Assembly (NCBI RefSeq): GCF_003710865.1
Contig: NZ_RHHO01000033.1
Location: forward strand, 1-64,000
DNA: 64,000 bases
Direction of reading: 5' to 3'
Source of the DNA: Brevibacillus borstelensis
GTDB lineage: Bacteria > Bacillota > Bacilli > Brevibacillales > Brevibacillaceae
Shown here: piece by piece, positions 54,673 to 63,891 of the stretch
Layout: each line of letters starts with the position of its first letter
Position numbering within the stretch: position 1 is the first letter of the stretch
The notes under the pieces: model-generated
What the model was told of the DNA's origin: nothing
The model's input: only the letters and a program-made list of their open reading frames with translations
Databases searched by the model: none
Position numbers and translations under genes: made by a program

Positions 54673-55806
54673 ATGTTGTCGTTTATTCATATAGCTGACG
54701 TCCACCTGGACGCGCCGATCCGTGCCATGTCCGTTTCTTATGAGCTGAGGCAGGACGACTTTCGGCGGACGATGCGGACGGTTCGGGATCTCGTGTTGGA
54801 AAAGCGGGCAGATGTTTGGCTGATCGCCGGTGACCTCATGGAGCTGCATGGCGGGAGAAGAACCACGGCGATTTTTTTGCGTGATCTGTTTGCCAGCGTG
54901 GCTCCTACACCGGTCTGTATCGCTCCGGGGAATCACGACCCGTGGCGGGCCGATTCCTTTTACCAGTCGTTGGAGTGGCCGGGAAACGTGTACTGGTTTA
55001 CGCCGGAGTGGGGGGCTTTCGAATTTCCCGAAAAGTCTTGCGTCGTCTACGGATGGGGCTTTCCCCAGCCGCATGTGTACGAGTCGCCGTTGGCGGAATT
55101 CCCCGGAAAGCTGCCTGGCTACCGGCACCATCTGATGGTTTTGCACGCCAGTGTGGTCAACGGGGGAGGCGAGGAGCATCATCCGTACGCACCGGTAACC
55201 ATAGAGCAGCTCGCAGAAACGGGAATGGATTACATTGCGCTCGGACATATCCACAAGCCTGCGCGCTTCGCTCATCCGGTACATAGACGGACGTTTGCCG
55301 CATACCCGGGTTCTCCCGAAGGCTTGTCTGTCAAAGAAAGCGGGCCCCGTCACGTCCTGTACGGCGAACTGAATGAAGCGGGCGAGCTATTGCTTGAGGA
55401 GCTCCCGGTCCAAACGCGAATGATCGTGAGACGGGAGATCGATATACAAGGGGCGGAAACGGTCGATCAAGTCGCCGACATACTGGAAAGCGGGCTGGCC
55501 GATGTGCAGGACGGGCAAATTTTGGACATCACCTTGACAGGGAACAGGCCCGTACATTTTACGCCAGCTACAGATGTGCTCGAAAAGCGCTTTTCCCGCT
55601 TTTTTGCCATCCGCATCGCAGACCGGACGAGACCGGACCTGGATGCGGGCAAGCTGATCGCCGAGGGCGGCATCTGGGGACGCTGGCTGCAGCGTCTCGC
55701 CGAAGAGGAAGCGGCTGCGGCCGCGTCTTCCGATGAACAGCGCCAGGCAGTGGCTCGCATGGCCATGAAAATAGCGCTGGAGCGGATCGGAGGAATGATC
55801 GGATGA
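54673..55806 (+). CDS. yhaO: DNA repair exonuclease-type metallophosphoesterase YhaO
   Basis: The 377-residue protein has the SbcD/Mre11 metal motifs: HIADVHLDAPI, GDLMELHG, PGNHDPW, LHASVVNGG and LGHIHKP. Its length and coupling to yhaN (4-base ATGA overlap) match the YhaO-YhaN pair of Bacillales, thought to act as an SbcCD-like nuclease in DNA repair or processing. Confidence 0.92.
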   Translation: MLSFIHIADVHLDAPIRAMSVSYELRQDDFRRTMRTVRDLVLEKRADVWLIAGDLMELHGGRRTTAIFLRDLFASVAPTPVCIAPGNHDPWRADSFYQSLEWPGNVYWFTPEWGAFEFPEKSCVVYGWGFPQPHVYESPLAEFPGKLPGYRHHLMVLHASVVNGGGEEHHPYAPVTIEQLAETGMDYIALGHIHKPARFAHPVHRRTFAAYPGSPEGLSVKESGPRHVLYGELNEAGELLLEELPVQTRMIVRREIDIQGAETVDQVADILESGLADVQDGQILDITLTGNRPVHFTPATDVLEKRFSRFFAIRIADRTRPDLDAGKLIAEGGIWGRWLQRLAEEEAAAAASSDEQRQAVARMAMKIALERIGGMIG

Positions 55807-58022
55807 AGATTCACGAGCTATCGATCAAAGGCTTTGGCAAATGGCGCGGAGCCGATTTTCGCTTCGCCCCGGGACTGAATGTATTTGCCGCTCCCAACGA
55901 AGCGGGAAAATCTACGCTGCTTCAGGCGATATTTGCTTCGCTGTACGGGCTGAAGCGGGATTATGTTCGTTCCGCCCGGTATTTGCCCGAGTACGACAAA
56001 TACTTCCCGTGGCATTCGGGCAGCTACGAGCTTAGCGTTCTCTACGAGGTAGACGGCAGGCGCTATCGGCTTCACCGCCGTCTGGAAAAGGAAAGGGAAC
56101 AGGCTCAGGTTTTTCTCGACCCCGACTGGACAGAGGTAACGAACCTGTATCAGGAAGACCGGCGCAAAGAACGAAACTTTCTTGAGCTCCATCTCGGCTT
56201 GACACGCAGCTTGTTTACTGACCTGACCTGGATCAGGAGAAGTCCGCTGGAAGCTTCGGAATACCTCCTGCCTTCGCTGTTTGGCACGAGCGAAGCTGAT
56301 CCGGCGGTAAACAGAATGCTGGCAGCCCTGGACAAGGAATTGACGCTGATCGGAAAAAAGGAACGGGCGGAAAATACGCTGCTTGGCAAGGCAGGAGCGC
56401 TGGTCGCGCAAAGAGAACAGGAGCTGGCCGAAGCGGAAGCCGGCTGGGCAGCCGTTCAAACATTGACGCAGCAGATCGCCCACTGGGAGAAGGCAAAGCA
56501 GGAAATGGAGCGGACCCGGGAGCGGATGCGGCAGCGGCTTCTCGTCCTGCAAAAGGAGGAGCAGGCTTGGCAAAGGAGATGGCAGGACAGCTACAGGGAG
56601 CCTGATGAGGAAGGCTGGCCGCAGTGGGAAGCGACAGCCCGCACAGAAGAAGAGCGTGCGCTGCATCGCCAGGTTCAGTCAGTTTTGGCTGCCCAGGGGG
56701 ATTGGGGTGAAGCTGAACAAGACAAAGGAAATGCGGACGTACCTGAAAGCGATGCTTTGGAAAAGCTGGAAGCGGCTTACCGGCAGGCATTGGAATTGCG
56801 GAAGGAGCGAGACGAGTACAAGGAGCAAGCCGACCGGTTGGCTGAAGCGGCGCTTAGGACCGCTCCGAGCCGTGTGGGCCGGGGGAAAGAGAAGCGGACC
56901 GGAAAAGTCCGTCTGTGGTGGACAAGCTGTCTGGCGAGCCTGGTCGTCGCCGCATTATTTCTGCTTGCGGGCAACGCTCCGGTCGGCTGGATCGCTGCAG
57001 GAATCTCAGCTGCATGTGCCCTTGCGGCTGCAGCCGCGAATCGGGGACAGACAAGGCAGAGAGAAAATCGTTCCGCCGGCAACGAGCACGAATGGCAAGC
57101 CTGGCAGGACAAGGCTGCCCGCTGCGACCAGGAGCTGCAGCAGCTTTTGCAAAAGTGGAATGCCGCTGACTGGGATGCCTTCCTGATCATGAGGGAGGAG
57201 CGGAAAAACCGCGTGCAAGACAGACAAGCGAGTCTGGCAGCGCAAGAGTGGAAACGCCAGGAGGAGAGAGCCCGCCTGATAAAAGAGTGGGGAGAAGCTT
57301 TGCGGGCACTGCTGGAACAAGAAAAGGCAGTACGCGAGCAGGAACGGACAACCCTTGAGCGCGAGGCCAAAGAGCTGGATCGGGAGCTCCTCGCAATTCG
57401 GGAGCGCATCGCCAGGGCATCGGGAGAGCTGGGCCAGCAGGATGAGGTCTCACTGGCAAAAGTACGCGGGGATTACGAGGAGGCGGTCGAGGGGCTGCGC
57501 CAACTGCAATTGAACCGGGAAGCGCTCACTCTCGCCAGGGATACGCTGCAGCAGACTTTACACGAATGGAACAAAGAGCTGTCACCCGCGGTCAATCGGA
57601 TTGCCTCCGACATCATGGCCCAAATGACCGGAGGCAAATATGAGGAAGTCAGGCTGGACCCCCAGGAGAAATTTGGCATAAAGGTCTGGGACAAGCCGCA
57701 CCAGCGAATTGTCGAGCATGATTTTTGCTCTTCGGGAACGCAGGACCAGCTTTACTTTGCCCAGCGACTGGCGCTTCACAGGCATGTCAGCCAACAGACG
57801 GAGCCGCTGCCCCTGTTTTTGGACGACCATTTTGTCCATTACGATCCGGAAAGGCTGGAGCGAGCCCTCCATACGGTCATGCGGCTGGCTGAGGAATATC
57901 AGATTTTTTTGTTTACCTGCACAGATCGGGAGAGCAAGCTGTTGCAGCCGCTTCTGCAGGGATCAGACCGCCACTGCCTGCATTCCTTGAGGGAAACGGC
58001 CAGCAGCGAGACGCAAATATAG
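55803..58022 (+). CDS. yhaN: SbcC-like ATPase YhaN
   Basis: The 739-residue protein has Walker A NEAGKSTLLQAIF at the N-terminus, a long coiled-coil region rich in Gln/Glu/Arg, two hydrophobic stretches (LASLVVAALFLLAG and GWIAAGISAACALAAA) in the middle, and C-terminal ABC motifs (SSGTQDQLYFAQRLALH signature, PLFLDDHFVHYD Walker B). The membrane-like hairpin in the middle is the YhaN feature that sets it apart from SbcC. It partners YhaO. Confidence 0.9.
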   Translation: MKIHELSIKGFGKWRGADFRFAPGLNVFAAPNEAGKSTLLQAIFASLYGLKRDYVRSARYLPEYDKYFPWHSGSYELSVLYEVDGRRYRLHRRLEKEREQAQVFLDPDWTEVTNLYQEDRRKERNFLELHLGLTRSLFTDLTWIRRSPLEASEYLLPSLFGTSEADPAVNRMLAALDKELTLIGKKERAENTLLGKAGALVAQREQELAEAEAGWAAVQTLTQQIAHWEKAKQEMERTRERMRQRLLVLQKEEQAWQRRWQDSYREPDEEGWPQWEATARTEEERALHRQVQSVLAAQGDWGEAEQDKGNADVPESDALEKLEAAYRQALELRKERDEYKEQADRLAEAALRTAPSRVGRGKEKRTGKVRLWWTSCLASLVVAALFLLAGNAPVGWIAAGISAACALAAAAANRGQTRQRENRSAGNEHEWQAWQDKAARCDQELQQLLQKWNAADWDAFLIMREERKNRVQDRQASLAAQEWKRQEERARLIKEWGEALRALLEQEKAVREQERTTLEREAKELDRELLAIRERIARASGELGQQDEVSLAKVRGDYEEAVEGLRQLQLNREALTLARDTLQQTLHEWNKELSPAVNRIASDIMAQMTGGKYEEVRLDPQEKFGIKVWDKPHQRIVEHDFCSSGTQDQLYFAQRLALHRHVSQQTEPLPLFLDDHFVHYDPERLERALHTVMRLAEEYQIFLFTCTDRESKLLQPLLQGSDRHCLHSLRETASSETQI

Positions 58023-58032
58023 GAAAGATACA

Positions 58033-58073
58033 AAAAGCCTCCAGACAGGAAAAGGTCCTTTCTGGAGGCTTTT
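58033..58073. terminator. Terminator between yhaN and TIGR00300 gene
   Basis: aaaagcctccaga (58033-58045) pairs with tctggaggctttt (58061-58073), symmetric and bidirectional. Confidence 0.88.
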
Positions 58074-58095
58074 ACATGTATTACATTTTTTTACT

Positions 58096-59298
58096 TCAGT
58101 TTAATTCCTTGTCCAGCATCGTCAGGAACAAGCCGACATCGGTTACGACGCCGACGGTTTGGGCGGAACCGCGGTCCATCAGCTTGGTGACAACGGCAGG
58201 GTTGATATCCACACAGACGGTTTTGATCCAGCTCGGCATCATATTGCCTGTTCCGATCGCATGCAGCATCGTAGACAGCATGACGACCATTTCCGCGTCG
58301 GCGACCTGATCCGCGTATCGGGCCTGCGCTTCGATCAGGTCCATCAAGGTGTCCGGAAGCGGACCGTCATCGCGGATGGAACCGGCCAGCACGAAGGGCA
58401 CCTGGTGTTTGACACACTCGTACATGATTCCGCTTTTCAAGGTTTGATCCGCTACCGCTTCCGCGATGGAGCCGGAACGATTGATCGCATTGATCGCCCG
58501 CATGTGGTTTTTGTGCCCGCCGCGGACCACTGATCCGGTGTCCAGGTTGACGCCGAGGGACGTCCCGAACAGCGCTCTTTCAATATCGTGCACGGCGAGT
58601 GCATTCCCCGAGAGCAGTGCATTTACATAGCCTTTGCGAATCATGTTCTGAAAAGCTTCCTGCCCGCCAGTGTGAATGACGACGGGACCGGCGACGAACA
58701 CAATGCGACCGTTGCGTTTGCGAATGTCCCGCATTTCTTCTGCCAACTGCTTGACGATGACTTCGACACGGCGCTCCGAGCTTACTTCATTGTTCATGAA
58801 AGAAAATTCGGAGGAGCGTTCCTCTGTCGGTTGCAGGACGAGACGAACTCCGTTGCTGCCGCAAATGACATGATCGTCCTTTTTAATATCGCGCAGCTTG
58901 ACGCACTGAACCTCTTCGCCCTTGACCACAAGACAGGCATCCATCCGCTGATGCTTGGCCCGGACCCATTTGCCGTTCAGAAACACTTCGGTGGCATGAT
59001 TGGTGGTAGAGTAAAAATCGTCAGGCACCACCTTGTCCTTTTCCGCCAGTTTGATCGTTGGAGCCTCTTCCCCGGTAGGAATCGTACAGCCGAGGTTGAT
59101 CAGCTCGTTTAAAATCAGCTCGAGCTTGTCTTCCGGCAGGTTAAGAGCGATCTTAGCGACTGATTCGTCGTCTACCTGATCGCCTACGGATAATTCCAAA
59201 ACGCGGTAACGCCCGTTGTACTGTACGACAGAAGCGTCGATTTGCTTGAGAATGTTATCGCGGATAATGTGTCCGCGCACCTCGATGACACGTTCCAT
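58096..59298 (-). CDS. TIGR00300/LOR-SDH domain protein (ornithine cyclodeaminase-like)
   Basis: The 400-residue protein begins RVIEVRGHIIRDNILKQIDA and continues with FYSTTNHATEVFLNGKW and FVAGPVVIHTGGQEAFQNMI, then a Rossmann-like half (GVNLDTGSVVRGGHKNHMRA; SIRDDGPLPDTLMDLIEAQA). This is the TIGR00300 family, related to the C-terminal part of cyanobacterial ArgZ/AgrE, whose archaeal members are ornithine cyclodeaminases. The bacterial role is not firmly known. ATG 59298 follows GGGAGG. Confidence 0.87.
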   Translation of the reverse strand: MERVIEVRGHIIRDNILKQIDASVVQYNGRYRVLELSVGDQVDDESVAKIALNLPEDKLELILNELINLGCTIPTGEEAPTIKLAEKDKVVPDDFYSTTNHATEVFLNGKWVRAKHQRMDACLVVKGEEVQCVKLRDIKKDDHVICGSNGVRLVLQPTEERSSEFSFMNNEVSSERRVEVIVKQLAEEMRDIRKRNGRIVFVAGPVVIHTGGQEAFQNMIRKGYVNALLSGNALAVHDIERALFGTSLGVNLDTGSVVRGGHKNHMRAINAINRSGSIAEAVADQTLKSGIMYECVKHQVPFVLAGSIRDDGPLPDTLMDLIEAQARYADQVADAEMVVMLSTMLHAIGTGNMMPSWIKTVCVDINPAVVTKLMDRGSAQTVGVVTDVGLFLTMLDKELN

Positions 59299-59467
59299 GG
59301 TTGCTCCCTCCCCATTGTTGTCAGTATTGGTTCTTCTTAGTATATCGGTTGGAGGGACCGGCTAAAAGAGGATGCTGATAAACGGATAATTATACAGGTG
59401 TTGCCCCATTCCAGAGCAAACTCTATAATGAATGGAGAGACCCAAGTCCAATGAGGAGTGAGCCCTA

Positions 59468-60355
59468 ATGTCGCAACGCAAGCCGGAGTGGCTCAAGATC
59501 AACCTTGTATCAGGAAAAGAACTGGCCAACTTCAGAGAATTAAAGCAAACGATGCGCAGTCAGACGCTACATACAGTATGTGAAGAGGCGAAATGCCCCA
59601 ACATCCACGAGTGCTGGGCCAATCGAACCGCCACTTTTATGATTTTGGGCGATATATGTACGCGTGCTTGTCGATTCTGTGCGGTAAAAACGGGGCTGCC
59701 CACTGAGCTTGATCTGGCAGAACCGGAACGCGTTGCGGAGGCCTCGGAGCAAATGGGCTTGAAGCATGTCGTCGTAACTTCTGTTGCCCGTGACGACCTG
59801 GCAGACGGAGGAGCAACTGTTTTTGCAGAAACGATTCGCGCTATTCGCCGGCGCTTGCCACTTGCTACCGTAGAAGTGCTGATCCCTGATTTTATGGGGA
59901 ACTGGGATGCGCTCAAGGTAGTGATGGATGCCCGTCCGGACGTCCTGAACCACAACATTGAGGCAGTTCGCCGCATGTCCGACCGAGTCAGAGCCCGGGC
60001 GAAGTACGACCGTACGCTGGAGCTTTTGAAAAAGGCAAAGGAATTTCAGCCTGACATTCCGACCAAGTCCAGCCTGATGATCGGTGTAGGCGAAACGTTC
60101 GAAGAAATCATAGAGACGATGGATGACCTGCGCAGCGTCGATGTCAACATCATGACGATCGGTCAATACCTGCAGCCGACTAAAAAGCACCTTTCTGTTG
60201 AAAAGTACTACCACCCTGACGAGTTCGTCCGCTTGAAAGAGGAGGGCATGCGTCGCGGATTTTCCCATGTGGAAGCAGGGCCGCTGGTACGCAGCTCCTA
60301 CCATGCTCATGAACAGGCGAATGCAGCCAAAGCGACAATTGCACAAGCGCAATGA
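59468..60355 (+). CDS. lipA: Lipoyl synthase LipA
   Basis: LipA (295 residues) is a radical SAM enzyme that inserts two sulfurs into octanoyl groups. Both clusters are visible: the auxiliary [12 protein letters not shown] and the radical [11 protein letters not shown]. The auxiliary cluster is sacrificed as sulfur source and needs the suf operon. ATG 59468 follows AATGAGGAGTGAG. It ends in its own terminator. Confidence 0.97.
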   Translation: MSQRKPEWLKINLVSGKELANFRELKQTMRSQTLHTVCEEAKCPNIHECWANRTATFMILGDICTRACRFCAVKTGLPTELDLAEPERVAEASEQMGLKHVVVTSVARDDLADGGATVFAETIRAIRRRLPLATVEVLIPDFMGNWDALKVVMDARPDVLNHNIEAVRRMSDRVRARAKYDRTLELLKKAKEFQPDIPTKSSLMIGVGETFEEIIETMDDLRSVDVNIMTIGQYLQPTKKHLSVEKYYHPDEFVRLKEEGMRRGFSHVEAGPLVRSSYHAHEQANAAKATIAQAQ

Positions 60356-60361
60356 TAAAAG

Positions 60362-60388
60362 AACCCCTATGCGAGCATAGGGGTTTTA
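60362..60388. terminator. Terminator between lipA and YhcN-like gene
   Basis: aacccctatgc (60362-60372) pairs with gcataggggtt (60375-60385 region), a stem with A/T-rich flanks, in a 38-base gap between convergent genes. Confidence 0.85.
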
Positions 60389-60393
60389 CGCAT

Positions 60394-61422
60394 TTATCGG
60401 GAGGAGGTTCCCATACCTTGTTTTGCTTTGTTGGTACGATTGTTTTCGGTCGTCATCGTTGACCCTTTTGTGCGCATTTCTTCGCCGTCCACTGTTCCGC
60501 CCATCCGCTTGATCAAGGCGTCGATTTGACGAGTGTCTTCAGCCCTCGTAACCGGGCCGTTGGAAGTGCGGCTCGCAATTCGGGAAATCTCGTCAATGTC
60601 TTGTTGGTTGTCCGTTACGTACACTTTGTAGTAACGAGGAGAAACCGACATCGCGTTCATTCTCGCCTGATCCTTTGCTGTCCGTCCATCCGGGCCTTGC
60701 GTATTGAGACCGACGAATACTTCTTCGTCTGTCACCAGGACGGTGGAACGATCTACCCCAGGGCAGCTGACAGTCACATTGCCCACTGCACGGGCCAGTG
60801 CATCGCGATCCACGAAGACGTTATTGGCACCACCGCCAAAGCCTGTGCCATTCGCACCGCCAACACCGGCAGCTTGCATGTCAGCGCGATGTGCCTGGGC
60901 ATAACCCATGTGCGGCATCGTGTTGGTCGCCATTGTACCAGCACCTTGATTGGTACGGTAAATCGACTGGTTGTTGGTACCGGCGCGATTCAGAGGGCGC
61001 ATGCCATTGTCCGTAAAGGCGTTGTAGCTGTTGATGCCGCCGTTGTAGCCTGTATCCCCAAAGACAGTGCCTCGGGTTGTCCCGGCGGTCCCGTTCATGG
61101 TACCGAATCCAGTTCCGGTTCCGGCAGCCCCGAACCCGGTTCCGGCAGTACCGTTTCCGGTTCCGGCCGTGCCGAACCCGGTCCCGGCAATACCAGCAGG
61201 ACGGTTGGCGTTAGTATACGGAAAGTTTGTTCTGGCATTGTCCGGCAACCCGGGTGCATTGTTGTAGACACCCGCTTTGTCAGCATTGAAAAGACGCGGA
61301 GCGGCTTGATTGACCGTAGTGCCGTTAGGACGATTGGCGTCAGGCGCAGCGTTGTTCGCACATGCGGAAGTCAACAGAGCAATACCTGCAACTGCTTGAA
61401 GCAACCAAGTTTTTTTATTCAA
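60394..61422 (-). CDS. YhcN/YlaJ-family sporulation lipoprotein
   Basis: The protein begins MNKKTWLLQAVAGIALL with lipobox TSAC, has a low-complexity Gly/Thr/Asn region (residues about 70-130, repeated GTAGTG-type units), and a C-terminal YhcN/YlaJ domain (VFVDRDALARAVGNVTVSCP; YKVYVTDNQQDIDEISRIAS). TTG 61422 is chosen because AGGGGGTGG lies 5 bases upstream and it gives a typical lipoprotein start; GTG 61431 falls inside that site. The protein is longer than most family members because of the repeat. Confidence 0.87.
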   Translation of the reverse strand: MNKKTWLLQAVAGIALLTSACANNAAPDANRPNGTTVNQAAPRLFNADKAGVYNNAPGLPDNARTNFPYTNANRPAGIAGTGFGTAGTGNGTAGTGFGAAGTGTGFGTMNGTAGTTRGTVFGDTGYNGGINSYNAFTDNGMRPLNRAGTNNQSIYRTNQGAGTMATNTMPHMGYAQAHRADMQAAGVGGANGTGFGGGANNVFVDRDALARAVGNVTVSCPGVDRSTVLVTDEEVFVGLNTQGPDGRTAKDQARMNAMSVSPRYYKVYVTDNQQDIDEISRIASRTSNGPVTRAEDTRQIDALIKRMGGTVDGEEMRTKGSTMTTENNRTNKAKQGMGTSSR

Positions 61423-61545
61423 TGGTTCCACCCCCTACAGCTAGGGTGTCCTCGGAGCTGGTCTCGTTTTCGTGGGAATTTTATCTCTCTCTGCAAAAAA
61501 TGTGGTAAGATGGACGTAGTATGCATTGGTAAGGAGGAAGCGGCC

Positions 61546-62142
61546 TTGATTCGCACCCAAGCAGGCACTTATGAGGTCATGGAAGACAATCGCGACGGTT
61601 GGAATTCGGAAGCGTTTAAAGAGCGCTACAGCGACATTCTTGACAAGTACGATTATATTGTGGGCGATTGGGGTTACGGCCAGCTCCGCTTACGTGGTTT
61701 TTACGAAAGCACCAACCGGAAAGTGCCGTTTGAGCAGCGAATTTCCGCTCTGGACGAGTATTTGCATGAGTTTTGTAATTTCGGCTGTCCCTATTTTGTC
61801 CTGAAAAAGGTGAAAGCTACTCCATATACATCTGATCAGCAAGCAGATGATCGCGATGACCTCAGCGGGGATACCGCGAGGGAAAGTCAAGTGGACGATG
61901 AGATCTTTGTAGAGCGCAAAGAGCGCAAGCGCGTTCATCCCAGGCAGCACCGCGCAGAGCGAAATGACCGCAATCAGGGGCAGGGAGCGGGAGAGCGCAA
62001 AGAACGGGGAGACAAGCCTAAATACAGATCGGATAAGAACGCACGAGACGGTGGAAAGGATCGCCAAAAGCAAAGTCAAGGTCGCCCAAATCGGGAGCGG
62101 GACAAAGTCCCAACCGGGCAGGGCCAGCCTAAAAAAGAATAA
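61546..62142 (+). CDS. yutD: YutD family protein
   Basis: The N-terminal 95 residues match YutD: DNRDGWNSEAFKERYSDILD, KYDYIVGDWGYGQLRLRGFY and EFCNFGCPYFVLKK. The C-terminal 100 residues are an Arg/Lys/Gln/Asp-rich low-complexity tail with repeated KERKR and RNDR-type groups, likely disordered or nucleic-acid binding. TTG 61546 has AAGGAGG 8 bases upstream and matches the usual start; ATG 61510 is an alternative with no site. Function unknown. Confidence 0.85.
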   Translation: MIRTQAGTYEVMEDNRDGWNSEAFKERYSDILDKYDYIVGDWGYGQLRLRGFYESTNRKVPFEQRISALDEYLHEFCNFGCPYFVLKKVKATPYTSDQQADDRDDLSGDTARESQVDDEIFVERKERKRVHPRQHRAERNDRNQGQGAGERKERGDKPKYRSDKNARDGGKDRQKQSQGRPNRERDKVPTGQGQPKKE

Positions 62143-62157
62143 TGCGTGAAAAAGAAG

Positions 62158-62197
62158 AAAAAGGCACTGCCTCCTGAAAAGGGCAGATGCCTTTTTT
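62158..62197 (+). terminator. Terminator after yutD
   Basis: aaaaaggcactgcc (62158-62171) pairs with ggcagatgcctttttt (62182-62197) with one internal mismatch. Confidence 0.82.
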
Positions 62198-62240
62198 ACG
62201 TTTTCCATCAGTTATTTCAGACCGCTTTTTTGTTTCTATG

Positions 62241-62552
62241 TCATTGAGATTCTTCCACTCCGGAAACCGGCCAGTAGCCATACGGATAATAGTACGGGTA
62301 GGGGGAAGGAAACGGAGGATAGTATGGATAGAAGGGCTGGCGGAATCCAAAATGAAACGGAAAGACAAACGGAAAAACAAAGTCTATTCGAGGTCTCCTG
62401 CGTCTTCTCCATTGAACAGGATAAGCATACTCCTCCAGATACGCTTGATAATTGTGGGAGGGATAACCGGCAGAGGGATAGCCGGCAGAGGGATAACCGG
62501 CAGAAGGATAACCGGTCGAAGGATCAATTGGCTGCTGGTAATACGGTTGCAT
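62241..62552 (-). CDS. Small Tyr/Pro-rich protein with GYPSA repeats (coat-like)
   Basis: The 103-residue product of ATG 62552 begins MQPYYQQPIDPSTGYPSAGY, has four GYPSA/S units, an RRRRR tract and an aromatic C-terminal half with FPFVFPFHFGF and PYYYPYGYW. Such Tyr/Pro/Phe-rich small proteins are typical of spore coat or exosporium components. An AGGAG lies 13 bases before the ATG, longer than ideal, so translation may start at a nearby unusual codon. No family name recognised. Confidence 0.6.
   Translation of the reverse strand: MQPYYQQPIDPSTGYPSAGYPSAGYPSAGYPSHNYQAYLEEYAYPVQWRRRRRPRIDFVFPFVFPFHFGFRQPFYPYYPPFPSPYPYYYPYGYWPVSGVEESQ
62461..62520. repeat. Four tandem 15-bp units encoding GYPSA
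   Basis: ggataaccggcagag and close variants occur at 62461, 62476, 62491 and 62506. The four in-frame units encode GYPSx in the minus-strand protein; unit number may vary between strains. Confidence 0.9.
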
Positions 62553-62697
62553 GGTGCGAATGACACTCCTCTCAAGGTTTCTATCTGTTTTCCAGTAGCA
62601 GTATACGGGGTATTCGCCCTGTCGGAGCATTGTCCGACAGAAATGGGCGGAAAAAACCCCAGTGCCGAAAGGACTGGGGATCAATAAGTATCGAATG

Positions 62698-62895
62698 TTA
62701 AGGGAATCTATCGTGGATGTGATTTCGCTGCTCGTCTAAAAACTGTTCCTTGTAAACGATATTTGCACGTCCCTCATGTTTTACGCTCTCCGACAGACGT
62801 TCGCTTCTCCGCTTCTTGTTTATTGTCAGCTCATAAACAATCCCGAAAACCATGAATCCTGCAAAAAGATACAGCAAAAAGGCCCACATTGGCAA
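62698..62895 (-). CDS. Small single-pass membrane protein, unknown
   Basis: The 65-residue product has one N-terminal membrane segment (MWAFLLYLFAGFMVFGIVYE) followed by a charged cytoplasmic tail (NKKRRSERLSESVKHEGR). TTG 62895 has AAAGGAGG 8 bases upstream; ATG 62889 is an alternative. No family recognised. Confidence 0.65.
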   Translation of the reverse strand: MPMWAFLLYLFAGFMVFGIVYELTINKKRRSERLSESVKHEGRANIVYKEQFLDEQRNHIHDRFP

Positions 62896-63014
62896 GAGAG
62901 ATTCCTCCTTTACCGGTCTGTATAGAATAAGACGAAAAAGTCGGAAAAATGTTTCCAGCTTCGTAAATAAAAGGGAGTAGATACGGAAACTGCTTTACTT
63001 ATCTACCATAATTA

Positions 63015-63032
63015 TATACTTACTTTTAGTAA
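63015..63032 (+). promoter_or_regulatory. -10 box and inverted repeat upstream of the nitroreductase
   Basis: TATACT (63015-63020) is immediately followed by TTACT-TTT-AGTAA (63020-63032), a perfect inverted repeat in operator position, 98 bases before the start. Regulators of quinone/nitroreductase genes in the DUF24/MarR group use similar TACT...AGTA repeats; identity here is not established. Confidence 0.5.
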
Positions 63033-63129
63033 CGTAAAAACGCATTCAAAATCCCAGGGACATAGTCAGTAGTGCTGATTACATTTCGTACATAGTTCGT
63101 CTTCGGGGAAAAGCAGAGGAGAGAGAACG

Positions 63130-63763
63130 ATGAAGTACCTGGTTTCGGTTATAAAGGAACGACGCTCTGCCAGCAAATTTATAAAAGGGCAGGAGATTTC
63201 AAAAAGGAGAACTGGATGACATTTTTGCTCTTGTAAAGTATGCTCCTTCCGCATTCAACCTGCAGCATGCCCATTACATTGTGGTAACGGACCCGCATTT
63301 GAAGGAAAAGGTCTATGAGGCCGCTTACCGGCAGTACAAGGTTCAAACCGCATCAGCGGCAATTGTCGTTCTGGGAGATACGCTGGCTTATGAGCAGGCG
63401 GGGCGGATTTATGAAGGACTTCTGCATCTCGGCGTATACAACCAACAGGAGTATGATCAAATGGTCAGGGAAACTGTTCAGTTTTATCTGGATCGCGGAG
63501 AGGTATTCGCGAGAGAAGAGGCCATCCGCAATGCCAGCTTGTCTGCCATGCAATTGATGCTGGTCGCCAAGGAAAAAGGCTGGGATACCTGCCCGATGAT
63601 CGGTTTTGACCCCGAGGCGCTCCGAGAGGCCCTCGACATTCCCGAACGCTACGTGCCGGTCATGCTGATTGCACTCGGAAAAGAGGATACTTCCAGCCAG
63701 AGACCGAGGGGCTATCGCAAGCCGGTAGGAGAGTTTGTCACCTACGACGAAAGCCCGAAGTAA
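63130..63763 (+). pseudogene. Nitroreductase-family protein, one-base frameshift
   Basis: ATG 63130 (GAGGAGAG upstream) opens MKYLVSVIKERRSASKFIKG, the FMN-binding RRS start of nitroreductases, but stops at 63219. The rest of the family continues in another frame: KYAPSAFNLQHAHYIVVTDP, then MQLMLVAKEKGWDTCPMIGF and PVMLIALGKE. Removing one A from the run at 63201-63205 joins them to a normal protein of about 210 residues. It may be a real inactivation or a homopolymer sequencing error. Confidence 0.85.
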
Positions 63764-63795
63764 AATGCAGCCACAGAAAACGTTCATTCATAGAA

Positions 63796-63850
63796 AAACT
63801 GCACCCCATATGTTCGCAATCGCTGACAAATGGGTGCAGTTTCTTTTTTT
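63796..63850. terminator. Terminator between nitroreductase and symporter (convergent)
   Basis: aaactgcaccc (63796-63806) pairs with gggtgcagttt (63832-63842), followed by ctttttttg. Confidence 0.82.
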
Positions 63851-63891
63851 GCGTTTTTTCAATCGTTCTGAAATAGCTCATCCAGCCAGCT

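Noticed and set aside
63195-63225. Programmed frameshift in the nitroreductase
   Set aside because: The A5 run is not followed by a clear stem or preceded by a stimulatory SD; nitroreductases are not known to use this.
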